Origin: Paenibacillus macerans
GTDB lineage: Bacteria; Bacillota; Bacilli; Paenibacillales; Paenibacillaceae
DNA: 64,000 bases
Direction of reading: 5' to 3'
Assembly (NCBI RefSeq): GCF_900454495.1
Contig: NZ_UGSI01000002.1
Coordinates: forward strand, 682,001-746,000
Shown: positions 24,180 to 32,756 of the stretch, in pieces
Layout: every line of letters starts with the position of its first letter
Position numbering within the stretch: the first letter of the stretch is position 1
The notes under the pieces: generated by a model
Databases searched by the model: none
Seen by the model: the letters and a program-made list of their open reading frames with translations, nothing else
What the model was told of the DNA's origin: nothing
Program-made: the position numbers and the translations under genes

Positions 24180-25241
24180 ATGGCTAAATCTGTCACTCTT
24201 AAAAATATATCGAAGGCCTTCGTGAACGACAAAGGCGAACGGTCGTACGCGGTAACCGGGGTTGATCTGAGCATCGGAGAGGGCGAGTTCGTCACTCTGC
24301 TCGGCCCTTCAGGTTGCGGCAAAACGACGACGCTGCGCATGATTGCCGGATTCGAGGAGATTACCGAAGGGCATATTTATTTCGGGAATGAGGCGGTCGA
24401 CGGGATACCTCCAAACCGGAGGGACTGCACGATGGTGTTCCAATCCTATGCCCTGTTCCCGCATTTGAATGTTTTTGACAATATCGCTTACGGGCTCAAA
24501 ATTAAGAAGCTGACCAAGTCGGAGATTAGCTCGAAAGTTGAATCCGTATTGGATATAATGAATTTGCGGGATTACCGGGACCGGATGCCGAGCCAATTGT
24601 CGGGCGGGCAGCAGCAGCGGGTTGCCCTGGCCAGAGCGCTCGTGATGGAGCCTGGCGTGCTGCTGTTTGACGAGCCGTTGTCCAACCTGGATGCCAAGCT
24701 GCGTTTGGTGATGCGGGACGAAATCCGGCGGATTCAGCAGCAGATCGGCATTACGGCCGTTTATGTCACGCATGATCAAAGCGAAGCGATGAGCATGAGC
24801 GATAAAGTCATCGTTATGAATAAAGGGAAAATCGAGCAGGTCGGTACGCCGATGGAGATTTACCAGCGCCCCAAAACGAAGTTTGTGGCGGACTTTATCG
24901 GAACCGCCAACTTTATGGAGGGGACGGTGAAAGGAACGGAGGCAGGCCGGCTGCTGGTGGAGACGGACGCAGGTTTGCTGCGGATTCGCCGGGACGGTTT
25001 TAAGGCGGGAGACCGCGTTACCGTCGTAATCCGCCCGGAAGCCGTATCCTTGTCCAATGAATCGGCGCACCTGGGTGTCGTGCGAAAGAGCGTATTCATG
25101 GGCCAAACGCAGGAATACGAAGTGCAGTTTGCCGGCCAGTTGTTCCAAATTACCGAGCATAACCCGATCCAGGAGAAAGTTTACGCGGTCGGAGCCAATG
25201 TATCGCTGCAGTTTGCCGAAGACGCACTTCATGTGATTTAA
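24180..25241 (+). CDS. ABC transporter ATP-binding protein (FbpC/PotA type)
   Basis: A 353-residue ATPase of the CUT1/ferric class. Walker A LGPSGCGKTT, the signature LSGGQQQRVALARAL, Walker B VLLFDEPLSNLD and the switch His in YVTHDQSEAM are all intact. A C-terminal TOBE domain (about 275-350) is present. The start is ATG 24180 behind GAAGGAGG; an in-frame TTG upstream lacks a site. It would power the neighbouring permease. Confidence 0.95.
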   Translation: MAKSVTLKNISKAFVNDKGERSYAVTGVDLSIGEGEFVTLLGPSGCGKTTTLRMIAGFEEITEGHIYFGNEAVDGIPPNRRDCTMVFQSYALFPHLNVFDNIAYGLKIKKLTKSEISSKVESVLDIMNLRDYRDRMPSQLSGGQQQRVALARALVMEPGVLLFDEPLSNLDAKLRLVMRDEIRRIQQQIGITAVYVTHDQSEAMSMSDKVIVMNKGKIEQVGTPMEIYQRPKTKFVADFIGTANFMEGTVKGTEAGRLLVETDAGLLRIRRDGFKAGDRVTVVIRPEAVSLSNESAHLGVVRKSVFMGQTQEYEVQFAGQLFQITEHNPIQEKVYAVGANVSLQFAEDALHVI

Positions 25242-25290
25242 CCCAAAACATCACGTTCGGATGACATCAAGCAAGGGGGAGAGGGGCGGC

Positions 25291-26313
25291 ATGAAACGAA
25301 TAACTTTAGGCATATTGCTGCTGTTCCTTATGATATCGCCGCTTCTGGCCGCTTGCGGCAGGGAGAGTCAAGGTACGTTGACGGTGTATGCGGGACTGTA
25401 TGAGGATCACGCCATCAAGGCGATCGAGACGTTCCAGAAGCAGACCGGCATTAAAGTGAATTATGTGCGGATGTCGAGCGGGGAAATCCTGGCGCGAATC
25501 CGGGGGGAGCGGAACGCGCCCAAAGCGAGCGTTTGGTATGGCGGACCGGCGGATACGTTTATTCAGGCGAAAACCGAGGGCTTGCTGGAACCGTATCTTT
25601 CGCAAAATGCCGCATCGATCCCCCGTGAGTATCGCGATCCGAGCGGATATTGGACAGGAATTTACGTCGGTTCCATCGCGTTTGTGTCCAACAAAACCTG
25701 GCTGCAGGAGGTAGGGTTGCAAGCTCCTCAATCGTGGAATGACCTGCTGCAGCCGGAGTACCGGGGGATGATTTCGATGGCGGACCCCCGTTCATCGGGA
25801 ACCGCCTATACGACGCTGGCTACGCTTGTGCAGTTGTTCGGCGAGGATCAGGCGTTTGACTATTTGCGCCGGCTGCACCTGCAAAATGTCGTTTACACCA
25901 CCTCCGGGAGCGTTCCCGGGCGAACGGTAGGCATGGGGGAGTCAGGCACGGCGGTCATGTTCGCTCATGATGCGCTCAAATATTACAAGGAAGGGTTTCA
26001 AAATCTTGTCATTAACTTTCCAACCGAAGGAACCGGCTACGAAATCGGGGCGGTCGGCATCATCAAGGGCGGTCCGAATCAGGAGGAGGCCCGGCAGTTC
26101 GTCGATTGGGCGCTGACCAAGCAAGCTCAGGAACTCGGCAAGCAGGTCGGCAATTACCAGCAGTTGACGAATCCCGACGCCGTTGCACCCGAGGAAGCCA
26201 TTCCTTTGGAGAAACTGAATGCCATTCCATACGACCTCGAATGGGCCGGCAAAAACCGCGAGCGCCTGATCGGCAGGTGGACGGCCGAGGTGTTGGGTTC
26301 GGGAAACGGATAG
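25291..26313 (+). CDS. ABC transporter substrate-binding lipoprotein, AfuA/FbpA-like, second copy
   Basis: A 340-residue lipoprotein (lipobox LLAACGR) paralogous to the first gene of this operon. Shared blocks include LTVYAGLYEDHA, RMSSGEILARIR, VWYGGPADTFIQA and the C-terminal QLTNPDAVAPEEAIPL. The ATG at 25291, after GGGGGAGAGG, is chosen over the in-frame ATG at 25261. Two binding proteins bracketing one permease and ATPase may differ in affinity or substrate. No terminator is evident before the ROK kinase. Confidence 0.9.
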   Translation: MKRITLGILLLFLMISPLLAACGRESQGTLTVYAGLYEDHAIKAIETFQKQTGIKVNYVRMSSGEILARIRGERNAPKASVWYGGPADTFIQAKTEGLLEPYLSQNAASIPREYRDPSGYWTGIYVGSIAFVSNKTWLQEVGLQAPQSWNDLLQPEYRGMISMADPRSSGTAYTTLATLVQLFGEDQAFDYLRRLHLQNVVYTTSGSVPGRTVGMGESGTAVMFAHDALKYYKEGFQNLVINFPTEGTGYEIGAVGIIKGGPNQEEARQFVDWALTKQAQELGKQVGNYQQLTNPDAVAPEEAIPLEKLNAIPYDLEWAGKNRERLIGRWTAEVLGSGNG

Positions 26314-26340
26314 GATCTTCTATTAACGCGGCCGATATCA

Positions 26341-26349
26341 TGGTATAAT
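26341..26349 (+). promoter_or_regulatory. Extended -10 promoter of the ROK kinase gene
   Basis: TGGTATAAT at 26341-26349 is a perfect extended -10 (TGn-TATAAT). The -35 region is weak, as allowed for this class. Confidence 0.55.
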
Positions 26350-26421
26350 TTTTTTAGAGACTGATATGGTAACGTTCGTCATACTATCTTATCCGCAAGC
26401 TGAAAATGGAGGTTGGCATCA

Positions 26422-27309
26422 TTGAAATTGCTGGGGGCTATTGAAGCCGGAGGAACTAAATTTGTATGCGGTATCGGCCATGAGGACGGCACGATTCTGG
26501 ACCGGGTCAGCTTTCCGACGACGACGCCGGAAGAGACGATGGGCCGGGTGCACGATTATTTCCGGGATAAGGAGATTGAGGCCATGGGCATCGGCTCGTT
26601 TGGACCGATCGATCCGATTCCGGGGAGCCCAACCTATGGTTATATCACGACGACCCCGAAGCCGTACTGGAGCAACTTTGATCTCGTTGGGGCCGTTCTG
26701 AAGGCCAAGAACTGCAAGGTAGGCTTTGACACGGACGTAAACGGGGCGGCGCTGGGCGAATTACGCTGGGGTGCGGCCCAAGGACTGGATAATTGCCTTT
26801 ACATCACGGTCGGAACGGGAATCGGGGCCGGATCCGCTTTAAACGGAGGGCTGATTCACGGCTTGTCCCATCCCGAAATGGGGCATATTCTCGTGCGCCG
26901 TCATCCGGACGATAAATATGAAGGCACATGTCCTTACCACGGGGATTGCCTGGAAGGCTTGGCCGCCGGTCCGGCCCTCGTCAAACGCTGGGGAGTCGCC
27001 AACGGCGCGGATCTTCCTCCCGACCATCCGGCTTGGGAAATGGAGGCCTATTACTTGGCGCAGGCATTGATGAACTATATTCTCGTGCTTTCTCCGCAAA
27101 AGATCATTATGGGCGGCGGAGTCATGAAGCAGAGCCAGCTCTTCCCGCTGATCGCGGACAAGCTGCAGAATTTGCTGAATGGGTACATTCAGCACCCAAG
27201 CTTGCGTGAGGGAATCGCCGATTATATCGTTCCGCCGGGGCTTGGCGACAATGCCGGACTGGCCGGCGCTCTGGCTTTGGCCGACGCGGCCTTATCCTCG
27301 CCAAGCTGA
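26422..27309 (+). CDS. ROK family sugar kinase, fructokinase type
   Basis: A 295-residue kinase with the ROK ATP-binding start GAIEAGGTKFVCGIG and the catalytic Asp region VGFDTDVNGAALGE. The zinc-binding segment reads GTCPYHGDCLEGLAAG, the form found in Bacillus fructokinases (GmuE/YdhR type) rather than the CxCGxxGCxE of glucokinases. It should make fructose-6-phosphate from fructose, which fits the sucrose phosphorylase nearby. GGAGG before TTG 26422 sets the start. Confidence 0.88.
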   Translation: MKLLGAIEAGGTKFVCGIGHEDGTILDRVSFPTTTPEETMGRVHDYFRDKEIEAMGIGSFGPIDPIPGSPTYGYITTTPKPYWSNFDLVGAVLKAKNCKVGFDTDVNGAALGELRWGAAQGLDNCLYITVGTGIGAGSALNGGLIHGLSHPEMGHILVRRHPDDKYEGTCPYHGDCLEGLAAGPALVKRWGVANGADLPPDHPAWEMEAYYLAQALMNYILVLSPQKIIMGGGVMKQSQLFPLIADKLQNLLNGYIQHPSLREGIADYIVPPGLGDNAGLAGALALADAALSSPS

Positions 27310-27315
27310 GGCGTG

Positions 27316-27379
27316 GTTCAAAAGGCGCTTTTTCCAAGCCTGATCCGTGAATTGGACCGAAAAGCGGCGCGATTTTGAA
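27316..27379. repeat. Short relative of the dispersed inverted-repeat element, copy E
   Basis: GTTCAAAAG at 27316 and TTTTGAA at 27373-27379 form terminal inverted repeats just after the ROK stop, with CGC/GCG pairing inside. It is much shorter than copies A-D and may be a deletion derivative. Confidence 0.4.
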
Positions 27380-27390
27380 TGTAACGGACA

Positions 27391-27457
27391 CCAGAGACCT
27401 TATTCAGGTGAAAACAGAACATTTCAGCTTGTTTTTGATCAAATAAGGTCCTTCTGG
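27391..27457. repeat. Long inverted repeat downstream of the ROK kinase
   Basis: CCAGAGACCTTATT (27391-27404) is mirrored by AATAAGGTCCTTCTGG (27442-27457), with two extra bases in one arm. No T tract follows, so it is not a simple terminator. Confidence 0.5.
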
Positions 27458-27518
27458 CTTTGCTTCCCATACTGATTGATGAAATAGCTTAAGATATACA
27501 AATGAAAATGAAAAAGTG

Positions 27519-27568
27519 AAGCACACTTGCCGGTGCCCAAGGGGCGTTGTGGCGGTGTGCTTTTTTTT
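27519..27568 (+). terminator. Terminator between the ROK kinase and the Rpn gene
   Basis: AAGCACAC (27519-27526) pairs with GTGTGCTT (27555-27562), with inner GCCC/GGGC pairing, ending in eight T. It lies 210 bases after the kinase and 40 bases before the Rpn gene. Confidence 0.85.
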
Positions 27569-27607
27569 CGTTGAAAATTGCCCATTGTGGGAGAGGAAGG
27601 GTTAATC

Positions 27608-28603
27608 ATGAGTGCTTATGAACTAGCGGTAAGAGAAAAGAAAGCGAAATGGCCGGAAGGCAGGCCGTTTACCCCGCATGACGAAGCGTTCAAGAAGCTG
27701 CTGCAAACCTTTTTTGCGGAGTTCATTGAACTGTTTTTTCCTGAACTCGACAAGCTGCTCGATCATCGTCATACGCGTTTTTTAATGCAGGAGCTGCTTG
27801 TAGATATCGTTGGCGAGGAGAAGCGGACCCTGGATCTGCTGCTGGAAACGAGATACTTGGAGCTGGACGCCTACATATTGATCCACATTGAGCCGCAATC
27901 CTACCAGGAGAACGACTTCCATGAGCGAATGTTCATCTATTTCAGCCGTTTGTTTGAGCGGCATCGGAAGGAATATAAACTCATTATTCCGATTGCCGTC
28001 TTTACGACGGACGAGGCTAAGGAGGAGAAAAATACGCTGGTGATGAGCACGCCGCAGCAGCCGATTTTGCGGTTTGAATTTATGAAGGTGGAGCTAAGGA
28101 AGAAACTTTGGCGGCAGTTTATCGATTCCGCCAATCCGGTGGCTGCTGCGCTGCTGGCGAAAATGGGCTATACTAAGGGGGAAGAGCGAGAAATACGCCT
28201 GGCGTATTTACGAATGATTTTACGGCTGCAAGGAAGGTTGGATGATGCGCGAATGGCCCTGATCATGTCGGTGGCGGATCTGTATTTCAATACCGATCCC
28301 GAGGAAGATAAGCGGTTGCTGGAAGAGTTGAAGGAACAAAACCCGGAGGTAGGTGAGTCTATTATGGAACTGATGCCCGCGTGGAGTCGTTTGGGATACG
28401 AGGAAGGCTTGAAGGAAGGCTTGCAGAAAGGTTTGGGAAAAGGGATTGAGCAAGGCATAGAGAAAGGGATTGAACAAGGTATAGCCGTGGGCATGGAAAA
28501 GGCGGCGCTTAATATGCTTCGCGAGGGAATGGAGACATCGCTGGTCGCTAAAGTTACGGGGCTAACCGAAGAGCAGGTGGCGAGGCTGAAAAAGCAATCT
28601 TGA
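27608..28603 (+). CDS. Rpn family PD-(D/E)XK nuclease / putative transposase
   Basis: A 331-residue protein of the Rpn (recombination-promoting nuclease, formerly YhgA-like transposase) family. The N-terminal part RPFTPHDEAFKKLLQTFFAEFIELFFPE and the core DAYILIHIEPQSYQ, with ExQ in the nuclease motif, are typical. The C-terminal tail repeats G-[LI]-x-[KQE]-G units about eight times (GLKEGLQKGLGKGIEQGIEKG), a feature of this family. Such nucleases are scattered and multi-copy in Bacillales. No terminal inverted repeats of an insertion sequence were found. ATG 27608 is preferred over an upstream in-frame start. Confidence 0.85.
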   Translation: MSAYELAVREKKAKWPEGRPFTPHDEAFKKLLQTFFAEFIELFFPELDKLLDHRHTRFLMQELLVDIVGEEKRTLDLLLETRYLELDAYILIHIEPQSYQENDFHERMFIYFSRLFERHRKEYKLIIPIAVFTTDEAKEEKNTLVMSTPQQPILRFEFMKVELRKKLWRQFIDSANPVAAALLAKMGYTKGEEREIRLAYLRMILRLQGRLDDARMALIMSVADLYFNTDPEEDKRLLEELKEQNPEVGESIMELMPAWSRLGYEEGLKEGLQKGLGKGIEQGIEKGIEQGIAVGMEKAALNMLREGMETSLVAKVTGLTEEQVARLKKQS

Positions 28604-28649
28604 ATTCAGCCGCTCAGGGCGGATGACCAAATGTTGAGCCAATATGGAA

Positions 28650-28695
28650 GCGCCTGTCTTTGGGAAGTTTTATCCCTGACAGGCGCCGATTTTTT
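28650..28695 (+). terminator. Terminator of the Rpn gene
   Basis: GCGCCTGTC (28650-28658) pairs with GACAGGCGC (28678-28686), then CGA and six T. It lies between convergent genes and may also slow minus-strand transcripts, though there is no U tract in that direction. Confidence 0.8.
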
Positions 28696-28720
28696 AAGCA
28701 TGATCTCTTCGCTTGCAAAA

Positions 28721-30163
28721 CTACATCAATAAGGTCCAGTTTGTCCCTGCGTCTTTGTATCGGATGCTGAATTCCTTGGTGGCCAGGTTGGCTTCCAGCT
28801 TCGCTTCGGAGGCGCCGTTTTTCCAAATGATCCGCAAATTGTTGATGTCCGCTTGCTCGGCTTCGACGGTTCCGTCAAACGCCGGGCAGGTGTTTCTAAA
28901 CTTCAGCAGCCGGAACAACTGTTTCACGACAGGACGCTCCACTTCGCGTTCGATTTCCTCCAGCGTGTAATAATGACGGTTGATGTTCCGCCCCTCTTTG
29001 GTGCGCTCCAGCAGCTCAATATCATTTTCGCCGGCAAGCAAACCTACATAATAGATTTGCGGGATGCCCGGGGCGAAGCACTGAATCGCCCGCGCCAACA
29101 AGTAGCTCTGGTCATTGTTGCCGAGCGCCGAGTAGTAGGTGCAGTTGATCTGGTAAATATCGAGATTGTTGTAGGCTTCCGTGCTGTAAATCTTTTTGAC
29201 GTTGGCGCCCTGACTGTACAGGCTCTCCCGGGTCATTTCGCACTCCTCGTCGGACAGCAGGTCCTTAACGTCGACGACCCCGATGCCGTCATGGGTATCC
29301 AGCGTCGTAAACTGTTTGCGCGGACAAATGTTAAGCCAATGAACGAGCCGGTGAACCTGGCCGCTGTACAAGGCATGCAGCACCAGCATTGGCAGGGCGA
29401 AGTCATACACATAATAGTCCTGCTCGGCGATTTTCAGCTGAATGCTGTAATGCTCGTGAATTTCCGGGAGGACCGTAATGCCGGAAGGGGAAATGATGTC
29501 CTTGGAATACCGCAGCATGTCCCAAATATCCGGCTCCACGAAAAAGCAGTTCGTGCCGATTTTTTTGTTGGCGTAAGCAAAGGCGTCAAGCCGGATGATG
29601 GAGGCTCCTTTTTGGGCCAGGAACGTCAGATTGTCGCGGATGAACTTTTTCGTGGTGTCGGTCGTTACATCCAGGTCGATCTGCTGCTCGTCGAAGGTGC
29701 ACCATACCTTTTCCGTGCTTCCGTCCTTAAAGGTTACTTCTACATAAGGGGCACGCGGTTTGCGCTTGTAGATCAAATCCACGTCCTCCGGAGTAGGCTC
29801 TCCGCCGGGCCAGAAGTTTTTGTAGCGGATAAACAGATCCTTGTAGGCGGACTCGTCTTTATTCTCCAGAAAATCCTGGAAATACGGCGATTGCCGGGAG
29901 ATATGATTAATCATGAAATCATACATCATGTAATATTTTTGGCTCATTTGCTCGACATCGGACCAATCGCCGAAGGCCGGATCGACCTTGGTGTAGTCCA
30001 TGGGCGCAAAACCACGGTCGCCTGAAGAAGGATAGAAAGGCAACAGGTGAACGCCGCCGACGACTCCTTGCAAATGCTTGTCCAGCACCTGGTTCAATTC
30101 CTTCAAGTTCGTCCCGAGGCTGTCTGCGTACGTAATCAGCATCGCTTCATTTTTTATCTTCAT
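28721..30163 (-). CDS. gtfA: Sucrose phosphorylase (GH13_18)
   Basis: This 480-residue enzyme splits sucrose with phosphate into alpha-glucose-1-phosphate and fructose. Family features are the LLPFYPSSGDRGFAPMDY start, the nucleophile Asp193 in IIRLDAFAYANKK, the acid/base Glu234 in VLPEIHEHY, and the TLDTHDGIGVVD segment; positions agree with characterised sucrose phosphorylases. A related phosphorylase acting on another glucoside cannot be excluded. It is the last gene of the minus-strand msm-like operon, 35 bases after the GH13 glucosidase. The ROK fructokinase and pgcA can process its products. Confidence 0.92.
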   Translation of the reverse strand: MKIKNEAMLITYADSLGTNLKELNQVLDKHLQGVVGGVHLLPFYPSSGDRGFAPMDYTKVDPAFGDWSDVEQMSQKYYMMYDFMINHISRQSPYFQDFLENKDESAYKDLFIRYKNFWPGGEPTPEDVDLIYKRKPRAPYVEVTFKDGSTEKVWCTFDEQQIDLDVTTDTTKKFIRDNLTFLAQKGASIIRLDAFAYANKKIGTNCFFVEPDIWDMLRYSKDIISPSGITVLPEIHEHYSIQLKIAEQDYYVYDFALPMLVLHALYSGQVHRLVHWLNICPRKQFTTLDTHDGIGVVDVKDLLSDEECEMTRESLYSQGANVKKIYSTEAYNNLDIYQINCTYYSALGNNDQSYLLARAIQCFAPGIPQIYYVGLLAGENDIELLERTKEGRNINRHYYTLEEIEREVERPVVKQLFRLLKFRNTCPAFDGTVEAEQADINNLRIIWKNGASEAKLEANLATKEFSIRYKDAGTNWTLLM

Positions 30164-30198
30164 AAGTTCTCCTTCTCTATCGGAAAAATAAGCGGTCT

Positions 30199-31881
30199 TT
30201 ATTTCAACCGGTACACTCTGGCTTCATACGGCTTAAGCCGGAAAGACCGGAAATCGTCCTTTCCATCGCCCTCGTAATTGGAGATAAGCAGTTCTGCCCG
30301 GGTACGGTTCAAGCCTTCCGGCAGCGTGAACTGAGGCCGTTCCGCGGAAAAATTGCAGATCACGAGCAGTTGTTCTTCCTGCAAGGTTCGTGTGTACGCG
30401 TAAATCTGTTCATGGTCGTCCAACAGCAGCTCGTAGCCGCCGTCCACGATCACCGGATTTTCCTTGCGCAGGCGGATCAGTTTTTGATAATAATAGAAAA
30501 TCGAATTTTGATCCCGCATTGCGGCTTCGACATTGATCTGCCTGTAGTTCGGGTTTACGGCAATCCAAGGCTGACCGGCCGTAAATCCGGCATGTTCCGC
30601 GTCCGTCCACTGCATTGGCGTGCGCGCGTTGTCGCGGCTGCGTTCGTGGATCGCCTTCATCATTTCCTCGCGGGTGAGTAGCCCGGCCGCAATGTAATCT
30701 CTGTACGTGTTTAAAGTTTCGATATCGCGGTATTCATCCACGGTTTCAAACGCTGCGTTGGTCATTCCGATCTCTTCGCCTTGGTAAATGTAAGGCGTCC
30801 CCTTAAGCATATGCAGGCAGGTGGCCAGCATTTTGCCGGATACCTCGCGGTATTCCTCGCTGTCGTTGCCGAAGCGGGAAATCGCCCGCGGCTGGTCATG
30901 GTTGCTCCAATACAAGCTGTTCCAACCCTGTTTTTCCAGCCCTTTTTGCCATCTTGTGAAAATCTGCTTCAAATCCGTGAGCTTCCACGGCTGCGGGGAC
31001 CATTTCCCGAATTTGCCGTTGCCGACATCGACGTGTTCGAAATGGAACACCATGTTGAGCTCCCGGCGCTCCTTGGCCGTGTACAGCTTTGCTTCCTCGA
31101 CGCCTACGTTCGGCATTTCGCCGACCGTGATCGTGTCGTATTTGGCGAGTACCTCATGGTTCATGTCGCGAAGAAATTCATGAATGCGGGGGCCGTTCGT
31201 GAAGTGGGGGCCGCCGTCGCCATATGCCGTATCGCCAACAACGCCGTCCAAAAAACGCTGATCCTTCGATATGAAATTAACGACATCCATTCGGAATCCG
31301 TCCACGCCTTTATTCAGCCAGAAGGTCATCAGGTCGTACACTTCCCGGCGCAATTGCGGATTCTCCCAATTTAGATCGGGCTGCTTCTTGCTGAACAGAT
31401 GCAAATAATATTCTCCCGTCACGGGATCGTATTCCCAGGCGCTTCCGCCGAAGAAAGAGCCCCAATTGTTGGGAGGGCCTCCGTTTTTCCCTGGTCTCCA
31501 CACGTAATAATCGCGGTAAGGGCTGCTCTTCGAGCTTCGCGACGCGATAAACCAGGAATGCTCGTCCGAGGTATGATTCACGACGAGATCCATCATGATT
31601 TTTATATTTCTGGCATGGGCTTCGCTCAGCATTTCGTCGAAATCGCGCATCGTTCCGAATTCATCCATAATGGCGCGGTAATCGCTGATGTCGTAACCGT
31701 TATCATCGTTGGGGGATCGGTAAACCGGCGACAGCCAAATCACGTCGACGCCCAGGTTTTGCAAATGATCCAGGCTTTGCGTAATCCCCTTGATGTCGCC
31801 GATCCCGTCCCCGTCGCTGTCTTTGAAGCTGCGCGGATAAATTTGATAGACAACGCTTTGTTTCCACCACTCCTGATTCAT
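30199..31881 (-). CDS. Alpha-glucosidase / oligo-1,6-glucosidase (GH13_31)
   Basis: A 560-residue intracellular GH13 enzyme (no signal peptide). Conserved regions: DLVVNHTSDEH, GFRMDVVNF with nucleophile Asp199, VGEMPNVG with acid Glu255, and YWSNHDQPR. Residue 200 is Val, which in this family goes with activity on alpha-1,6 bonds and sucrose-like substrates; Asp199 and Glu255 fall at the numbers of the Bacillus cereus oligo-1,6-glucosidase. Likely substrates are isomaltose-type oligosaccharides, comparable to DexB in the streptococcal msm operon. GGAG precedes the ATG. Confidence 0.92.
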   Translation of the reverse strand: MNQEWWKQSVVYQIYPRSFKDSDGDGIGDIKGITQSLDHLQNLGVDVIWLSPVYRSPNDDNGYDISDYRAIMDEFGTMRDFDEMLSEAHARNIKIMMDLVVNHTSDEHSWFIASRSSKSSPYRDYYVWRPGKNGGPPNNWGSFFGGSAWEYDPVTGEYYLHLFSKKQPDLNWENPQLRREVYDLMTFWLNKGVDGFRMDVVNFISKDQRFLDGVVGDTAYGDGGPHFTNGPRIHEFLRDMNHEVLAKYDTITVGEMPNVGVEEAKLYTAKERRELNMVFHFEHVDVGNGKFGKWSPQPWKLTDLKQIFTRWQKGLEKQGWNSLYWSNHDQPRAISRFGNDSEEYREVSGKMLATCLHMLKGTPYIYQGEEIGMTNAAFETVDEYRDIETLNTYRDYIAAGLLTREEMMKAIHERSRDNARTPMQWTDAEHAGFTAGQPWIAVNPNYRQINVEAAMRDQNSIFYYYQKLIRLRKENPVIVDGGYELLLDDHEQIYAYTRTLQEEQLLVICNFSAERPQFTLPEGLNRTRAELLISNYEGDGKDDFRSFRLKPYEARVYRLK

Positions 31882-31922
31882 GGGTCTCCTGCTCCTTGTT
31901 TCGTTTTATTTCTATAGTTTGA

Positions 31923-32756
31923 TTACGATTTGACGGCTCCTTCCACAACGCCCTGGATGATCTGCCGCTGCATCGCCACGTAGAAGATCACGATCGGAAT
32001 CATCGAAAGAACCAGCGCCGCCATGGCTACTCCGTAATTGGACGTATATTTACCGAAAAAATAGTAGGTGGACAGCGGCAGCGTCCGGTCTTCCGGCGAT
32101 ATGAGAACGAGCGAAGGAAGCAGGAAGTCGTTCCAAATCCAAAGTACGTTAAGTATGGCGATCGTGGTCGTGATCGGTTTCAAAATCGGAAAAATCACGC
32201 TGCTGAACAGCTTGATCCGTCCGGCTCCGTCAATCAGCGCCGCTTCGTCCATATCGACCGGGACGCCCTTAATGAAACCGTGGTACATAAAGGTCGACAA
32301 GCTGATGCCGAACCCGAGGTAGAAATAAATGAGCCACCATTTGCTGCTGAGCATGTCCAAAGACCCGAACACCGAGACGAACGGAATCATGATCGCTTGG
32401 AACGGGATAATCATCGAAGCGATCAGCATCAGCAGGATGATGTGGTTGATTCTCCATTTCCACCTTACCAGGAAGAAGGCGAGGCTGGAGGAAAAGATCA
32501 AGATCAGCGCGACGGCGAAAACCGTGATAATCAAGGAATTGACAAAGGCGCTGCCGAATCCCATGGTCTTGTAAGCTTCGGTGTAGTTGGCAAAGCTCCA
32601 GTCCGCCGGCGGCGCAAGCGGATTGCGCACGATATCGATCCGCGACTTAAACGAGTTCACGATAATCATAAGCAGCGGAAAAATGAACGCAACCAGCAGC
32701 AGTACATTCAATACAAGCGCGGATGCTTTTTTCATTCGGGACGATCCGGTCATCAT
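31923..32756 (-). CDS. Sugar ABC transporter permease, MsmG/MalG type
   Basis: A 277-residue CUT1 permease with six transmembrane helices and the EAA coupling loop reading MDEAALIDGAGRIKLFSSVIFPILKP in the C-terminal half. Its start overlaps the stop of the other permease by 4 bases (ATGA). It forms the membrane channel with that subunit. Confidence 0.94.
   Translation of the reverse strand: MMTGSSRMKKASALVLNVLLLVAFIFPLLMIIVNSFKSRIDIVRNPLAPPADWSFANYTEAYKTMGFGSAFVNSLIITVFAVALILIFSSSLAFFLVRWKWRINHIILLMLIASMIIPFQAIMIPFVSVFGSLDMLSSKWWLIYFYLGFGISLSTFMYHGFIKGVPVDMDEAALIDGAGRIKLFSSVIFPILKPITTTIAILNVLWIWNDFLLPSLVLISPEDRTLPLSTYYFFGKYTSNYGVAMAALVLSMIPIVIFYVAMQRQIIQGVVEGAVKS

Noticed and set aside
21406..26313. 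Plain annotation as an iron(III) uptake operon
   Set aside because: Not accepted as such because of the cre site and sugar context; family resemblance alone does not fix the substrate.
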